Part shown: positions 20,776-32,540 of the stretch, in pieces | How positions within the stretch are numbered: the first letter of the stretch is position 1 | Layout: each line of letters begins with the position of its first letter | Assembly (NCBI RefSeq): GCF_901709675.1 | Contig: NC_051087.1 | Span: 17,920,067 to 17,984,066, forward strand | From: Syngnathus acus | Taxonomy: Eukaryota > Chordata > Actinopteri > Syngnathiformes > Syngnathidae | Direction: 5' to 3' | DNA length: 64,000 nucleotides | Notes under the pieces: model-generated | Told to the model about the DNA's origin: nothing | The model's database searches: none | What the model saw: the letters and a program-made list of their open reading frames with translations, nothing else | Made by a program: the position numbers and the translations under genes

Positions 20776-22407
20776 CAGTATATATTGCGAAAGTATTCGG
20801 CCCCCTTGAACCTTTCAACATTTCGCCACATTTCAGGCTTCAAACATATAGATATAAAATTTTAATTTTTTGTCAAGAATCAACAACAAGTGGGACACAA
20901 TCGTGAAGTGGAACGAAATTTATTGGATAATTCAAACTTTTTTAACAAATAAAAAACTGAAAAGTGGGGCGTGCAATATTATTCGGCCCCTTTACTTTCA
21001 GTGCAGCAAACTCACTCCTGAAGTTCAGTGAGGACCTTTGAATGATCCAATGTTGTCCTAAATGACTGATGATGATAAATAGAATGCACCTGTGTGTAAT
21101 CAAGTCTCCGTATAAATGCACCTGCTCTTTGATAGTCTCAGGGTTCTGTTTAAAGCGCAGAGAGAACCATGAAGACAAAGGAACACACCAGGCAGGTCCG
21201 AGATACTGTTGTGGAGAAGTTTAAAGCCGGATTTGGATACAAAAAGATTTCCCAAGCTTTAAACATCTCAAGGAGCACTGTGCAAGCAATTATATTGAAA
21301 TGGAAGGAGTATCAGACCACTGCAAATCTACCAAGACCCGGCCGTCCCTCCAAACTTTCATCTCAAACAAGGAGAAGACTGATCAGAGATGGAGCCAAGA
21401 GGCCCATGATCACTCTGGATGAACTGCAGATAACTACAGCTGAGGTGGGAGAGTCTGTCCATAGGACAACAATCAGTCGTGCACTGCACAAATCTGGCCT
21501 TTATGGAAGAGTGGCAAGAAGAAAGCCATTTCTCAAAGATATCCATAAAAAGTCTCATTTAAAGTTTGCCACAAGCCACCTGGGAGACACACCAAACATG
21601 TGGAAGAAGGTGCGCTGGTCAGATGAAACCAAAATCGAACTTTTTCGCCACAATGCAAAACGATATGTTTGGCGTAAAAGCAACACAGCTCATCACCCTG
21701 AACACACCATCCCCACTGTCAAACATGGTGGTGGCAGCATCATGGTTTGGGCCTGCTTTTCTTCAGCAGGGACAGGGAAGATGGCTAAAATTGATGGGAA
21801 GATGGATGGAGCCAAATACAGGACCATTCTGGAAGAAAACCTGTTGGAGTCTGCAAAAGACCTGAGACTGGGACAGAGATTTATCTTCCAACAGGACAAT
21901 GATCCAAAACATAAAGCCAAATCTACAATGGAATGGTTCACAAATAGACGTATCCAGGTTTTAGAATGGCCAAGTCAAAGTCCAGACCTGAATCCAATCG
22001 AGAATCTGTGGAAAGAGCTGAAGACTGCTGTTCACAAACGCTCTCCATCCAACCTCACTGAGCTCGAGCTGTTTTGCAAGGAAGAATGGGCAAGAATTCC
22101 AGTCTCTCGATGTGCAAAACTGATAGAGACATACCCCAAGCGACTTGCAGCTGTAATTGCAGCAAAAGGTGGCGCTACAAAGCATTAGCGCAAGGGGGCC
22201 GAATAATATTGCACGCCCCACTTTTCAGTTTTTTATTTGTTAAAAAAGTTTAAATTATCCAATAAATTTCGTTCCACTTCACGATTGTGTCCCACTTGTT
22301 GTTGATTCTTGACAAAAAATAAAATTTTTATATCTTTATGTTTGAAGCCTGAAATGTGGCGAAATGTTGAAAGGTTCAAGGGGGCCGAATACTTTCGCAA
22401 GGCACTG
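20776..22407 (+). mobile_element. Tc1 element 1, apparently complete
   Basis: Long inverted terminal regions share TTGCGAAAGTATTCGGCCCC and GGGGCGTGCAATATTATTCGG. The right end CTTTCGCAAGGCACTG is intact and followed by TA (22408-22409). The left terminal bases are altered (CAGTATATATTGCGAAAG instead of CAGTGCCTTGCGAAAG), which may impair mobility. The element encodes one intact transposase. Confidence 0.95.
21169..22188 (+). CDS. Tc1 transposase, 339 aa, intact
   Basis: The protein has the usual Tc1 length and layout. An N-terminal paired-type helix-turn-helix (DTVVEKFKAGFGYKKISQAL, STVQAIILKW) is followed by a GRPSKL linker and a second DNA-binding region. The DDE catalytic core then shows WSDETKIELF (first D), QQDNDPKHKA (second D) and SQSPDLNPIENLW (E). 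It catalyses cut-and-paste transposition at TA sites. The ATG shortly follows the left inverted region and there are no internal stops. Elements with this sequence are widespread in teleosts and are reported from lampreys (general knowledge). Confidence 0.96.
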   Translation: MKTKEHTRQVRDTVVEKFKAGFGYKKISQALNISRSTVQAIILKWKEYQTTANLPRPGRPSKLSSQTRRRLIRDGAKRPMITLDELQITTAEVGESVHRTTISRALHKSGLYGRVARRKPFLKDIHKKSHLKFATSHLGDTPNMWKKVRWSDETKIELFRHNAKRYVWRKSNTAHHPEHTIPTVKHGGGSIMVWACFSSAGTGKMAKIDGKMDGAKYRTILEENLLESAKDLRLGQRFIFQQDNDPKHKAKSTMEWFTNRRIQVLEWPSQSPDLNPIENLWKELKTAVHKRSPSNLTELELFCKEEWARIPVSRCAKLIETYPKRLAAVIAAKGGATKH

Positions 22408-22429
22408 TATATATGTCAAACCTCTACAG

Positions 22430-22925
22430 ACGATTGCTTAAACCTACGAATTTCTTACCATACGATGTGAAATTAGATCAAATATTTGACTCAACATTCA
22501 ATGACGGCGACACATCAGGATGACGTCAGCGTCATGTTATCATGTCCCAAGAAAACTAACGCAAATAGTAGCAGTGGTGATGAAAGGAAGAAGGAGATGA
22601 TTTCCTTACAATTAAAAAAATAAATCATAAGAAAACGTGAGCGCGGAGTGCGTGTGAGTGATCTTGCGAAACAATATGTCCAGAACATCTCAACAATTTT
22701 AGCGATCAAGTGACGACAATTAAGCAGAAAGAAGCTCTCAAAGCGTCCAAGCCATCCAAGGGGATAATCCTCATCTTTAAATGTTGCAGCCCTACCCTGG
22801 AAGAGATGGAACGCCTTTCTTTAAAAAAATCTAAAAAGCGGTCAAGTGATGGTGAGGAGGAAAGTGAAGCAAAGAAAAGAAACCTTGAATTGAGTGGAAG
22901 TGAAGAGGTTGAAGATTCAAGTTAA
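22430..22925 (+). pseudogene. Tigger/pogo transposase remnant
   Basis: Broken frames include MSxPKKTNANSSSGDERKK-like sequence from about 22540, then ERGVRVSDLAKQYVQN and KQKEALKASKPSKGI. These resemble the CENP-B-type helix-turn-helix of Tigger transposases. SPTLEEMERLSL is followed at once by an acidic tail (LELSGSEEVEDSS, stop). The catalytic core is therefore missing and two frameshifts or stops are present. It may be a relic of an autonomous relative of the nearby pogo MITEs. Confidence 0.6.
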
Positions 22926-23568
22926 AAAGAAAACGTAAAAGAATATATAAAAAATAAATATGCTACGTTAGTTTTAAGAGACCGTTATGTAAGATGCATT
23001 AAAAAAACGGAAAAATAGAAAACATAAACATAAATAATTTTAAAAGAAAAAGTTAGTTTGACATTCACATACTGTAAGTTACAGTAAGTTACGGAACGTA
23101 TGTATCTCTATGTGTCTCTTAGGTACAGGGACAATAAAAACCCTTTATTGATTATTTATTTGTAATTAATTTCTTTTTACATCTCTTATATAATCCATTT
23201 GTTTTATTGCTATGTGTAATTATCTCCAGTATTTATTAAGGAGTTATTGTTTTTTTTATGGCTTTGGCTATTTCAACATGAATGAACTTGTCAGTAAGTA
23301 ATGATAAAAGTGACCCATCCTTTAAATAAATCTTTCAAATAAGAACATACGTATATCAATATACCTTACAGTCTAACAATTATATTTGATTCAATACACT
23401 CACATTTACAAAATCAAAACCATTTTTTCAATTCAGATACATTCTTTTAACACTTCTAGTTGAGCACAGAATGCAACATTCCATTCAACATCAAATTAAG
23501 TACAAGCTCCACATTTCATCATGAAACATTTCTGCACCTAAATGAAAGTTTAATCTCAAAACACCAAC
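22926..23568. other. Intronic AT-rich DNA
   Basis: This stretch lies downstream, on the minus strand, of the 23569-23728 exon donor. Apart from A/T-rich runs nothing is recognised. Confidence 0.5.
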
Positions 23569-23728
23569 CTTCCTGGTCCTAAAATTTGGCCATCCCGTGC
23601 CTTGTCATTGCTCTTGAGCCTTAAAGCTTTGGGAAAAGTGGTCTTTCGGTTGATGCATGCTTGACCACATGCATTTACTGGAGGTGACCTAATCTCCATG
23701 GCAGCTTCCATTACTGGAGCTACAGAAC
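23569..23728 (-). CDS. kdm2b: kdm2b-like exon: linker between acidic region and F-box
   Basis: A strong acceptor (TTTTTCTTCACAG) is followed by two bases completing a Gly codon. The 160-nt exon then reads SVAPVMEAAMEIRSPPVNAC and later TFPKALRLKSNDKARDGQ. It ends two bases into an Arg codon that the F-box exon completes. The donor (GGAAG|GTTGGT) is weak but is the only one that preserves phase with 6471-6704. The segment has no known domain; low-complexity linkers are usual between the PHD and F-box of this family. Confidence 0.75.
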
Positions 23729-24221
23729 CTGTGAAGAAAAACATTTGTTTTTTGCTCCGTTTGGTGCATAGAAGGGTAATAAAATACAAACAATGAAATA
23801 AAACAGAGAAATTTGACAAATGACATATTTTGGAAAACTGACTAGTACAAAATTACACTAATCACACAAACAGGTAATGTGGGTCTGCATATCGATGAAG
23901 GCAGACATATGGTGTTTATGACGTCACCACCTATTGCAATTGGCGCCATTTTGAGAGGGGGGCACACATTTGTCAAACACTTTGAATTCTGCTATTTTTT
24001 ATTTATTTACTTCATAATGGCTTAAAGTTGCTGTTTTGCAGGCTGTAATGCTAGGAAGAATTTGAAACTGCATTTGCAGTTCATTATACCTCATAAGAGG
24101 AAAAGGAGAAAGAAATGGCTGTAAACAATCAGTCGAGGAAAAGTAAAAATGAGCGGTATCATGGACCATTCTCGCCTGTGGGAAACTAAATCACAGCAAG
24201 AAGGCCTTCACACTTATGTTA
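23729..24221. other. Intronic DNA upstream of a satellite element
   Basis: No gene was recognised. GGCCTTCACAC at about 24203-24213 matches the start of the satellite element at about 44217 and probably marks its 5' boundary. Confidence 0.4.
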
Positions 24222-24356
24222 TTCTACACCAGGGGTCACCAACACGGGCCTGCGGGCACCAGGTCGCCCGTGAGGACCACATGAGTCGCCCGCAGGACTG
24301 TTCTAAAATTAGCTCAAATAGCGGCACTTGTCAGTGAGCTGCATCTATTTATTTTA

Positions 24357-25046
24357 CAGTCAAACCTCGGTTTTTGAACGTCCTGGTTCTCGAACAAATC
24401 GGAATTTTAACAAAAAATTCGAGATTTTTTTTGCTTCGGTTGTCGAGCAAAATTCGGTGGTCGAACCTCGCAAGATGAGCCGGGAGGACCCGAGAAAACC
24501 CGACCGCGCGGCCCGGATGCCGACTGACTCCGTTGTTATTGTATTTTCGTTACTTTGAGGATTGTATTAACCCCTAATCATGCCTCCAAAGAAAGCAAGT
24601 GGGAGCAGTAAAGCCATCCTAAAACACAAAGACGCTCTTAAAGCAATGCGACAGTGAGCGCCCGGCGCGCTGCGGTTGCGCGATCAGACCAAATTAAGCT
24701 CCCTGCGCACTGAGGTCCACTTAAATTTTGGAAAGTACATTAGGACTTTAAAAATATTTTCAAAATTTTAGCGATGGCTCTGTCACAATAATGCGACCAG
24801 CGCGGTGCAGTTGCGCGGTGGGCGACACAATACGGTTGCGCGTTCGGCGGTGCGCTGCAGTTGCGCAATCGGACAAATATGCGCAAATGAAAAAATGCTT
24901 GAAAAAGGCGGGTTTTTTTTGTCTCGAAACGAATTTTAAAAAAAATTCCATTATTTGTAATGGGAAAAATAGATTCGGAATTCGACCGATTCGCTTCTCG
25001 AACCGCCTTCTGGAACGGACTGTGGTCAAAAACCAAAGTTTGACTG
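24357..25046 (+). mobile_element. Pogo MITE P1 nested in the hAT element
   Basis: The ends CAGTCAAACCTCGGTTTTTG and CCAAAGTTTGACTG are inverted repeats flanked by TA, typical of pogo/Tigger. A short frame starting MPPKKAS at 24580 marks where the parent transposase began. Confidence 0.9.
24580..24657 (+). pseudogene. Pogo transposase start-codon stub
   Basis: The 25-codon frame reads MPPKKASGSSKAILKHKDAL then KAMRQ and a stop. The same stub is present at 49358-49435 and, with a one-base deletion, on the minus strand at 35340-35416. MPPKK is a common N-terminus of Tigger/pogo transposases. The MITE family therefore arose by deleting the body of such a gene. Confidence 0.6.
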
Positions 25047-25134
25047 TATTTTTGCTATTCTTGTTATAATCACACATGTGAACTGGAAATGACAATAATA
25101 ACACATAGTGAAAGTGGTGAGCCCTGTTCTACAC

Positions 25135-25924
25135 CATTCACTTTATTCTTCTTCTATTTTATTCTCCTCACTTTTTTGTCCTTCCACTACTTCAACATAA
25201 TTTATCCGATTCACCCATTCCAATTTCGACATATTCCAAAAATTGACGCGAGGGGTGCCGGCATTTGTTTCATACAAAAAAAAATTGTTTTCACAAAATT
25301 CGCAAATTTACGGCAAATTTACGGCAAATCTTCCACCATTCATTCTTAATGGTTCAACGTTTCACATTTATGTCATTCCAGTTTGAAATTCACATCATTC
25401 AGCGCATTCAAATCACATTGGGGAAGATTTTCAACATTCCCGAATTTGCCAGATTGAAAAATGTCATGTTTTCACGTTTAAAATTTCCGCAAAATTTCGT
25501 TTGTCACCTCTGATTTTTACATTTTTCAACCGATTCAACCCATTCCAACTTTAAACTGTTCATCTTTTGCCTACCTATTCCACAACTTCCCACTTACCAA
25601 AAATCCCAAATCTTCAATCACGCCAAATTTTCCCAAATTTTGTTTTTCCCTGCTAATTTCTACATTATTCAACCGATTCATTCCGTTCCAACTTTCAAAC
25701 GTTCATCTTTTGCCTACCTATTCCACAACTTCCCACTTACCAAAAATTCCAAATTTTCAATTTTGAAATTCACGGCAAATTTTCCAAAGTTTAGTTTTTC
25801 CCTTCTAATTTCAAATTTTTCAACTGATTCGACCCGTTCCAACATCATTCTGCAGCATTCCCCAAGTATTTATTCAGCTTCTTCACCTTCACACGCAATT
25901 TCTGGAGAAATTGCATTGTCTGGT
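25135..25924 (+). repeat. AT-rich satellite element with Helitron-like 3' end
   Basis: The start matches about 44230 (CACCATTCACTTTATT). Repeats carry CAACCGATTCAACCCATTCC and CCTACCTATTCCACAACTTC. It ends in a 20-nt hairpin (25895-25914), five bases and CTGGT (25920-25924), matching the CTRRT signature. The composite hAT element is inserted near its 5' side. Confidence 0.55.
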
Positions 25925-26230
25925 TAATTCCTGTCTGTTTCTGCTCCCGTCGTGCATTTCCCCCCGGTCTCGTGTGTAGGCTCACGGTCAGTACCCGCTA
26001 CATGTCTCTGTTCCTGATCCGAGTGGACCTGTTCCCTGCCCGCTGTCCGTGAATCTCTGCCCTGCCCGTGTCTTTGTTCTCCACTACCCCCCTTCCCTGC
26101 AATAAACCCAGGTCCAAGCTGCACGTCTTCATGTTTGACCATTCCCTGTGGTGTCCCCCAGGAGTCGGTTTTGATCACAAACTGTTAAATCTTTATATAA
26201 ATGACCTATGTAATGTTTCAAAATTAAAAA
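25925..26230 (+). mobile_element. Retroelement fragments, partly L2-like reverse transcriptase
   Basis: At about 26150-26222 a frame with LLNLYINDLCNVSK matches the reverse-transcriptase segment of the L2-like LINE at 28-32 kb. The preceding C-rich sequence with AATAAACCCAGG looks like a retroelement 3' end, of unknown type. Confidence 0.4.
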
Positions 26231-26247
26231 AAAAAATTTTTTTTTGC

Positions 26248-26682
26248 TGAGTCGTCATCTTATCATGGTGGAGGGGTTTGCGTGTCCCTATGATCCTAAG
26301 AGCTATGTTGTCTGGGGCTTCTTGCCCCTGGTAGGGTCACCCATGGCAAAGGGGCCAGACGAAGCACGCCTCAAAAGACCCCTTATGAAGAATACAAAAT
26401 ATGGACTTAATTTTCCCTTGCCCGTGTGGGGCTCGAAGGCGAGCGTCTGGCCTTTGTCCATGGGGCCCGGCCGGGCACAGCCGAAAAGAGAACGTGGGTC
26501 CCCCTTCCCATGGGCTCACCCCCTGTGGGAGGGACCAAAGGGGTCGGGTGCGTAGTGAGCTGGGCGGCGGCCAAGGGCGGGAACCTTGGCGGTCTGATCC
26601 CCGGCTGCAGAGGCTGGCTCTTGGGACATGGAATGTCACCTCTCTGGGTGGAAAGGAGCCCGAGCTGGTGTGTCTGTATTAT
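26248..26682 (+). mobile_element. Rex3/RTE-type LINE, 5' segment
   Basis: The 5' region contains GCTGAGTCGTCATCTTATCA, GGTGGAGGGGTTTGCGTGTC, GGTAGGGTCACCCATGGCAA and TTGGGACATGGAATGTCACC. These are landmarks of the abundant fish Rex3 (RTE) retrotransposon. It stops at GAGCTGGTGTGT and resumes, within about a dozen bases, at 33363, because a second LINE is inserted between. Confidence 0.8.
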
Positions 26683-26691
26683 TGCCGTTGC

Positions 26692-28052
26692 CTAGGCAGG
26701 GAGCGCTTTTGTGAGTTTGAGTAGGAGGCCTTTGTGCCAGACAGTATCATAGGTGGCTGTGAGATCGAGAAACACAGTCGCTGTCTTCAGTCTGCTCTTG
26801 AAACCATTTTCGATGAAGGTGGATAGGGCCGGTCCTTGCGGAAACCTGCCTGATCCACATAAAGAAGTTCCTCTACTCCTGGCGAAATACGTTGTAGAAT
26901 TAGTCATTCTAAGATTTTGAAAGGAACGCTGAGTAGGGAGATTGGGCGGTAGCTGGCTGGCAGTTTGTGGTCTTTGCCAGGTTTTGGTATGGCAATATCT
27001 TTTGCTGTCCGCCATTTCTTTAGGATCGAGTTTGTTTTTACAATCCTAGTGTAGAATTGTGTCAGCCAGGTTTGGGCTCGGGGGCCAAGGTGTTTCATGA
27101 ACTCTGGAGAGATGTTGTCATATCCTGCTGCCTTTCCACATTTCAGGCCCTTCAGGACTTTCTCCATTCTATCCTCTCTGAGCACTTGTTGGTGTTTATT
27201 TAGCTCAGATGAAACTGCTCTTTTGGTGGGTTTGTCTTGAGTTACTTTTGCAATAGCCAGTAGGTGGGATGCAACTTGATTGGGTGTGACGGATGCTCGG
27301 TTTTGGCTGGGGGGCTTTTGTGCAGCTCCTAGACCGCGGATGAGTCTCCAGCATTTCCTGCTAGAGTGTGTAGAGTTCTGGTCAGCTACTGTCTCCTCCC
27401 ATTTCCTTCGCCGAGCTGTAGTTAGCGATTCAATGAGATGGTCTGCTATCTCAGGGTCTCTTGTTGTTTTGTAGGCTTGTAGGAGTGCAGTGCTTTCTTC
27501 GTCCAAGCATGGGACGTACAGGGGTCGGTAGCCTCGTGGGATGGCTGAGTGGGCAGATTTGTAGATAGCGCTGCAGAAGGGGTTGTAGGCTTCATCTACA
27601 GTGATGGTGTGGAGTGGGATGGTGACAGCACTCCTATCCAGAGTTTCACTGTATTTCTTCCAGTAGGCTTTGCGGAAGTTCCAACGCATCTTCCTTGTGC
27701 TGTTCATGACTGGGAGCTGTAGGCCAACGTGTACGAGCAAGGTTGACTGTGTGGAAAGTCGTCAAGGATGAGGATCTGAGCAGGATAGCGTTCCATTTAA
27801 AGAGCTGACCCAACACAGGTCAGGAGAGTAGTCCACCTGATGTAGTGGAAGGTTCCTCTTTGTTTGGGATCGTGTATCAGAGCATAGTCATTTCTAGATG
27901 CCCAGTCTGAAAGTGCCTCTCCATCGCTATCCGCTGCTGGGTATCCCCAGTCAGGGTGGTGGCTGTTGAAATCTCCCACATAGATGGCAGGGTGGGGTAG
28001 TGTGGGTAGGACCTGCAGATCCCAGTTGGCATTAGGGGGCTTGTACACATTT
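26692..28052 (-). pseudogene. Nimb/I-like LINE ORF2: end of endonuclease and reverse transcriptase
   Basis: Minus-strand frames run in order. YKPPNANWDLQVL and YVGDFNSHHPDWGYP belong to the apurinic endonuclease-like domain. A 278-residue frame (27740-26904) contains KCGKAAGYDNISPEFMKHLG and SYRPISLLSVPFKILE. A frameshifted continuation has FLDLTATYDTVWHKGL, the reverse-transcriptase A motif. The YxDD motif and C-terminus are missing, so the 3' end is truncated at about 26690. The 5' part of the endonuclease lies at 32788-33072, beyond an inserted L2-like LINE. Confidence 0.85.
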
Positions 28053-28249
28053 GTTTTTTTATTTTTTATTTTTAGTTTAGTTTGTTTCAATCAGCAAAAT
28101 ATGTACATCATATTCAGTACGAAAATGTCCACAGAAACCGAATAAAAAAACAACAACAGAATCAAAACAAAACAAAATGAAAAGAGCCCTAAAGCTCAAA
28201 GTTCAGAAGGCTGACTGAAAGGGTTAAGGCTGAAGCTAAATAGCTTGTC

Positions 28250-29592
28250 CCGTATTTTTCGGACTATAAGTCGCGTTTTCTTTCATAGTTTGGGTGGGGG
28301 GGCGACTTATACTGAGGAGCGACATACGTAGTATGTGAATTTTTTCACAAATTTTCAAAATAAAAAAAAAAAAAGTGAAACCGCAATGAACGAACTGCAA
28401 TGTCGCAAGGGATTACTGTAATTTGAATTTCAAGTGACGTCAGCGGCACGGCGCGGCGATTGTTTACATGAAGGACAAAGATTCGATCACGGGATGAAGA
28501 AGGGCCCCACATACTACCGGCTTTGTTTGTAAGTGACACGGAGGATGAAGAGTTTGAAGGATTTAATGATTTGGAGTGACACAGAAGGTTTGAAAAACTA
28601 TTATGGCTTTTACACACGGTCCTACTCTACGGAGCTCTCTTTCACCTCCGTGGATGGAAGTCGGGGGCCGGCGCTTGGCCAGGTGGCTGTCCGGGTACGG
28701 TGGATGGGGCTCGGACATGGCTTTTATGCACGCCCGGTCCTATTCTATGGAGCTCTCTTCCACCTCTGTGGCTGGAAGTGCTACCTCCGGGGATGGAAGT
28801 CCACGCCGCCACACGCCTGGAAGTCGACGCCGGTGCTTGGGGCCGTGTGGCGGTGAACTATTTATGTTATAGTTATTTGATATATTTTATTTCGTGTAGC
28901 AACTTGTATATGTTTTTATCGTTACAGTTCAGTAGTTGTTGGCTCGTTGAACTCTTGTTTTGTTAAATAAAGAGCCGTTTACCAAACCCAAGTCTTTCCT
29001 TGTACTTTGTTAACGCTACAATATAGTTATATACTAGATCTGTGGAATAACGACGAGGCTGACGTCAGGGCGCACGCGCGGCGTTGTTGACAAAGGACGA
29101 GGAATTTGATCGATGGATTTAATGATTTGGAGTGACACAGATGGTTTGATAATATTATTGCTTGTATAATAGTTATTTGATATATAATTTATATATCATT
29201 ATATGGGCCTGTGGAATATTGTGAAGTGCAAGCGCCGTCAGCGGCACGCACCCATTGTTGACATAAAGGACGATCGATGGATTTAATGAATTGGAGTGAC
29301 ACAGATAGTTTTATAAACGTGTTATTCATGTTATAGTTATTTGAATAACTGAATGTTACGTCAGGCCCGTTCTCAGCTCTTAGTTTGTGTTTATGTCACG
29401 TTAGCATACCTATCGTTCAGCCTGTTGTTGCTCGTTCATGTCTGTTCTTGGTGTTGGATTTTGTCGAATAAATTTCCCCCAAAATGCGATTTATACCCTG
29501 GAGCGACTTATATGGTTTTTTTTCACGTTATTGTGCATTTTATGGCTAATGCGTCCTATATTCCGGAGCGAATTTTCGTCCGAAAAATACGG
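28250..29592 (+). mobile_element. Pogo-like element, copy D
   Basis: The left end is CCGTATTTTTCGGACTATAA and the right end TCGTCCGAAAAATACGG. The interior includes the acidic transposase-tail stub (EDEEFEGFNDLE at about 28540-28580), two GC-rich 118-bp modules, and ~190-bp modules with GATCGATGGATTTAATGA. It is inserted in the 3' UTR of the L2-like LINE. Confidence 0.9.
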
Positions 29593-29809
29593 TAAATGTT
29601 AAGTATTACATGTAGGCATATGCAGTACACATGCATACATCTAAATACACACATGTATATATTTACAACACCTAGTGCATATGTTCATACATGTACATAC
29701 ATGCCTATATACACGCCACCTACCACCTATACACATACACAAATAATAGAAATACAAAATGTCCCATAGGTCCTGATTTACCTACCACCATATTTGTACT
29801 TCTCTAGAA

Positions 29810-32540
29810 TCAAGTTTTTGTACTTTTTTTTAACTGGACAAGATTTTTACATTCCTTGATCTCTTCTGGCAATTTGTTCCACAGTTTCACCCCACAGACA
29901 GACAAACACATGCTCTTCAGAGTCCTATGAGCAATCGGTTGTTTGAGGTTCAATCTGCCTCTCAGCTCATATCCCCCTTCTTTCTCACTAAACAATTTTT
30001 GAATATTTTCAGGGAGTAAATTTTGAAGTGGTTTAAACAAAAATTGAGCAGTTTCTGATTCCACCAGATCCCAAAAATTTAATGACTGTTTTTAGAAACA
30101 GTGCATTTGTGTGTTCATAATATCCTACCTTATTTACTATCCGTATTGCTCTCTTTTGCATGTTGTATATTGGCTGTAGGTTGCTCCTGTAGGTGTTTCC
30201 CCATATTTCGACACAATAATTCAGATATGGTAAAAATAGTGTACAGTACATTGTTTGCAGTGATTTGTTGTTAAGAATATGTCTTGTTTTACATGAAATC
30301 CCCACAGTACTTGCCAGCTTGGATTTGATATGCTTGATATGTGATTTCCAGTTTAAGTTGTGGTCGATTATCACTCCTAAAAATGTATTCTCAAATAATC
30401 TTTCCAATTTAACACTAACGATCATTAATTCTACAGAAGTATTTGGGTGTTTATTTCTTTTGCCAAAGACCATGAATTTGATCTTTTTTAAGTTTAAGGA
30501 TAGTTTGTTTGCGTCGAACCACAACTTAAGCTTCCCCAATTCTGCTGTAACAGCCTCTGACAGCTGCTGGAGATCATTACCTATACAGAAGATGATTGTG
30601 TCATCAGCAAAAATGACATTTCAGAATTTTTGAGACATTGCAGATTTCGTTTAAAAAAAAAAAGTCCCAATGATCATCACACACACATCTGGGTGTGGTG
30701 AAATTTGTCCTCTGCATTTAACCCATCCCCGTGTGATTTTGATCTATCCCCTGGGGGAGAGGGGAGCAGTGAGCAGCAGCGGTGCCGCGCCCGGGAATCA
30801 TTTGGTGATCTAACCCCCCAATTCCAACCCTTAATGCTGAGTGCCAAGCAGGAAGGCAATGGGTCCCATTTTTATAGTCTTTGGTATGACCCGGCCGGTG
30901 TTTGAACCCACAACCTTCCAGTCTCAGGGCGGAGACTCTACCACTAGGCCACTGAGCTGGCTGGTTTATGTGTAATATGAATCATTTTGGTCCCAATATC
31001 GACCCTTGTGGTACACCCCAAGTTATATCTAAAAGAGAGGATTTTATTTCGCCCACCTGCACAAACTGCTTTCTGTTTTCAATGTAACTTTTTAACCAGT
31101 GTAGCCCCACCCCTCTGGTCCCATACCTTTCAAGTTTTTGCAATAGTATATCATGATTTATTGTGTCAAAGGCTTTTTTCAGATCAATAAATACACCCAC
31201 TGCACATTTCTTATCGTCAAGGGCACTTGTTAGTTCTTTGACTAAGTCCACTAAAGCCATGGCAGTTGACCTGTTGGTTCTGAAGCCATATTGACTGTGA
31301 GCAATTTATGTTTATCAATGAAGCTGTCCAATCGTACAACAAAGAGTTTCTCGAGAATCTTGGAAAACTGGGAGAGTAGTGAAATTGGCCTATAGTTGGT
31401 AAAGGTATTTTTGTCTCCAGCTTTGTATACTGGGATCACCTTGGCAGTTTTCATTTTGTTCGGAAAGTAGCCTTGGTTGAAAGACACATTACTGACGTAT
31501 GTTAAGGGGTCTGCAATGGTGTCAATAACATGCTTTATTAAAGTCATATCGAGACCATTCCAGTCCAAAGATGTTTTGTTCTTAAATTTATTGACGAAAT
31601 CAATAATTTCTTTTCTATTTGTCTGTGTTAGAAGGATGCTGGCTGGATTCCTCTCTCCCTGGAATCTCTCAACACCTCCCCCTTGTGGAGGGTTTATTTC
31701 CATTGCCAGTTGAGGCCCCACATTTACAAAGAAATTATTGAATCCTTCCACCAGATCCATTTTATTAGTGATTGTTTTACCATTACCGAGAAATAGGAGC
31801 TAGTATTTTTATTTCTAATAATTGAATTTGAATATATTCCATGTACCCTTTATATTGTCTTTGTTATTTTCTAGCACTCTATTATATTAATCCTTCTTAC
31901 ATTTTCTTAGTATATCAGTTAGTTTGTTTTTATATATTTTATATTTGATTTCTTTTTCTCTAGTTCTATGTTTTATGAATTGCTTATACAAGGTGTTCTT
32001 TTTTTACAGTCCCTTTGTGATCCATGGTTTGTCAGTATTTTTAGTTATATATTTACTTTGTTGCATTGGCCAGCTTCTGTCATATATGGTCATAAACGTT
32101 TTCAAGAAAGAGTCATAAGCGGAGTCAACATCCATTGCTTCGTATACTTTTTGCCAATCCTGCCTCAGCAGTTCAGATCTCAATACTTCAAGGGTATCCT
32201 CCGTTCTTACTCTCCTCTGTCTTAGTAAGTTTTCCTTCTTAGGCCTTTTATAATCACAGTCATAAATAACAAACACTGGCAAATGGTCACTTATATCATT
32301 TATTAGTAGTCCACTTATCATGTTGTCTTCCAAGTTATTAGTAAATACGTTATCTATAATTGTAGCTGATTGGGATGTTATTCTGCTGGGTTTTGTAATG
32401 GTCGGATAAAGGCCCATACTGTACATTGTAGCAGTGAATTCATCAATGGCTGGTAAATTATTAGCATTTAATAGATCTATGTTGTAATCACCACAAATAA
32501 AAGTGACCTTCTGCTCAATGTTTGTAAAGTTATTTTCCAT
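29810..32540 (-). pseudogene. L2-like LINE ORF2 (endonuclease-reverse transcriptase), broken
   Basis: In coding order, 32540-32004 gives VTFICGDYNIDLLNANNLPA (endonuclease) and 31760-31251 gives NYRPISLLSQFSKILEKLF. Then 31260-30982 gives VGVFIDLKKAFDTINHDILL and GVPQGSILGPK (reverse-transcriptase motifs). The SINE interrupts at 30960-30655. The frame resumes at 30600 with ADDTIIFCIGN and continues to a C-terminal LWNKLPEEIKECKN. The FADD motif lies just past the SINE. Frameshifts plus the SINE make it non-functional. Confidence 0.88.
30655..30960 (-). mobile_element. tRNA-derived SINE, copy 3, inside L2 reverse transcriptase
   Basis: This is the same family as 432-742. It splits the reverse-transcriptase coding region immediately upstream of its FADD-type motif. 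The tail toward 30655 is A-rich on the plus strand. Confidence 0.92.

Larger units (their letters stand above)
24230..25126. mobile_element. Composite hAT element carrying a pogo MITE, copy 1
   Basis: The left end is CAGGGGTCACCAACACGGGC and the right end GTGGTGAGCCCTG. The perfect duplication TTCTACAC lies at 24222-24229 and 25127-25134. A pogo element occupies 24357-25046. The right arm is shorter than in the copy at 34401-35766, so it carries an internal deletion. The hAT part encodes no transposase. Confidence 0.92.

Noticed and set aside
21693-22221. Minus-strand ORFs over the Tc1 transposase
   Set aside because: They are antisense shadows of the intact transposase, repeated identically in the second Tc1.
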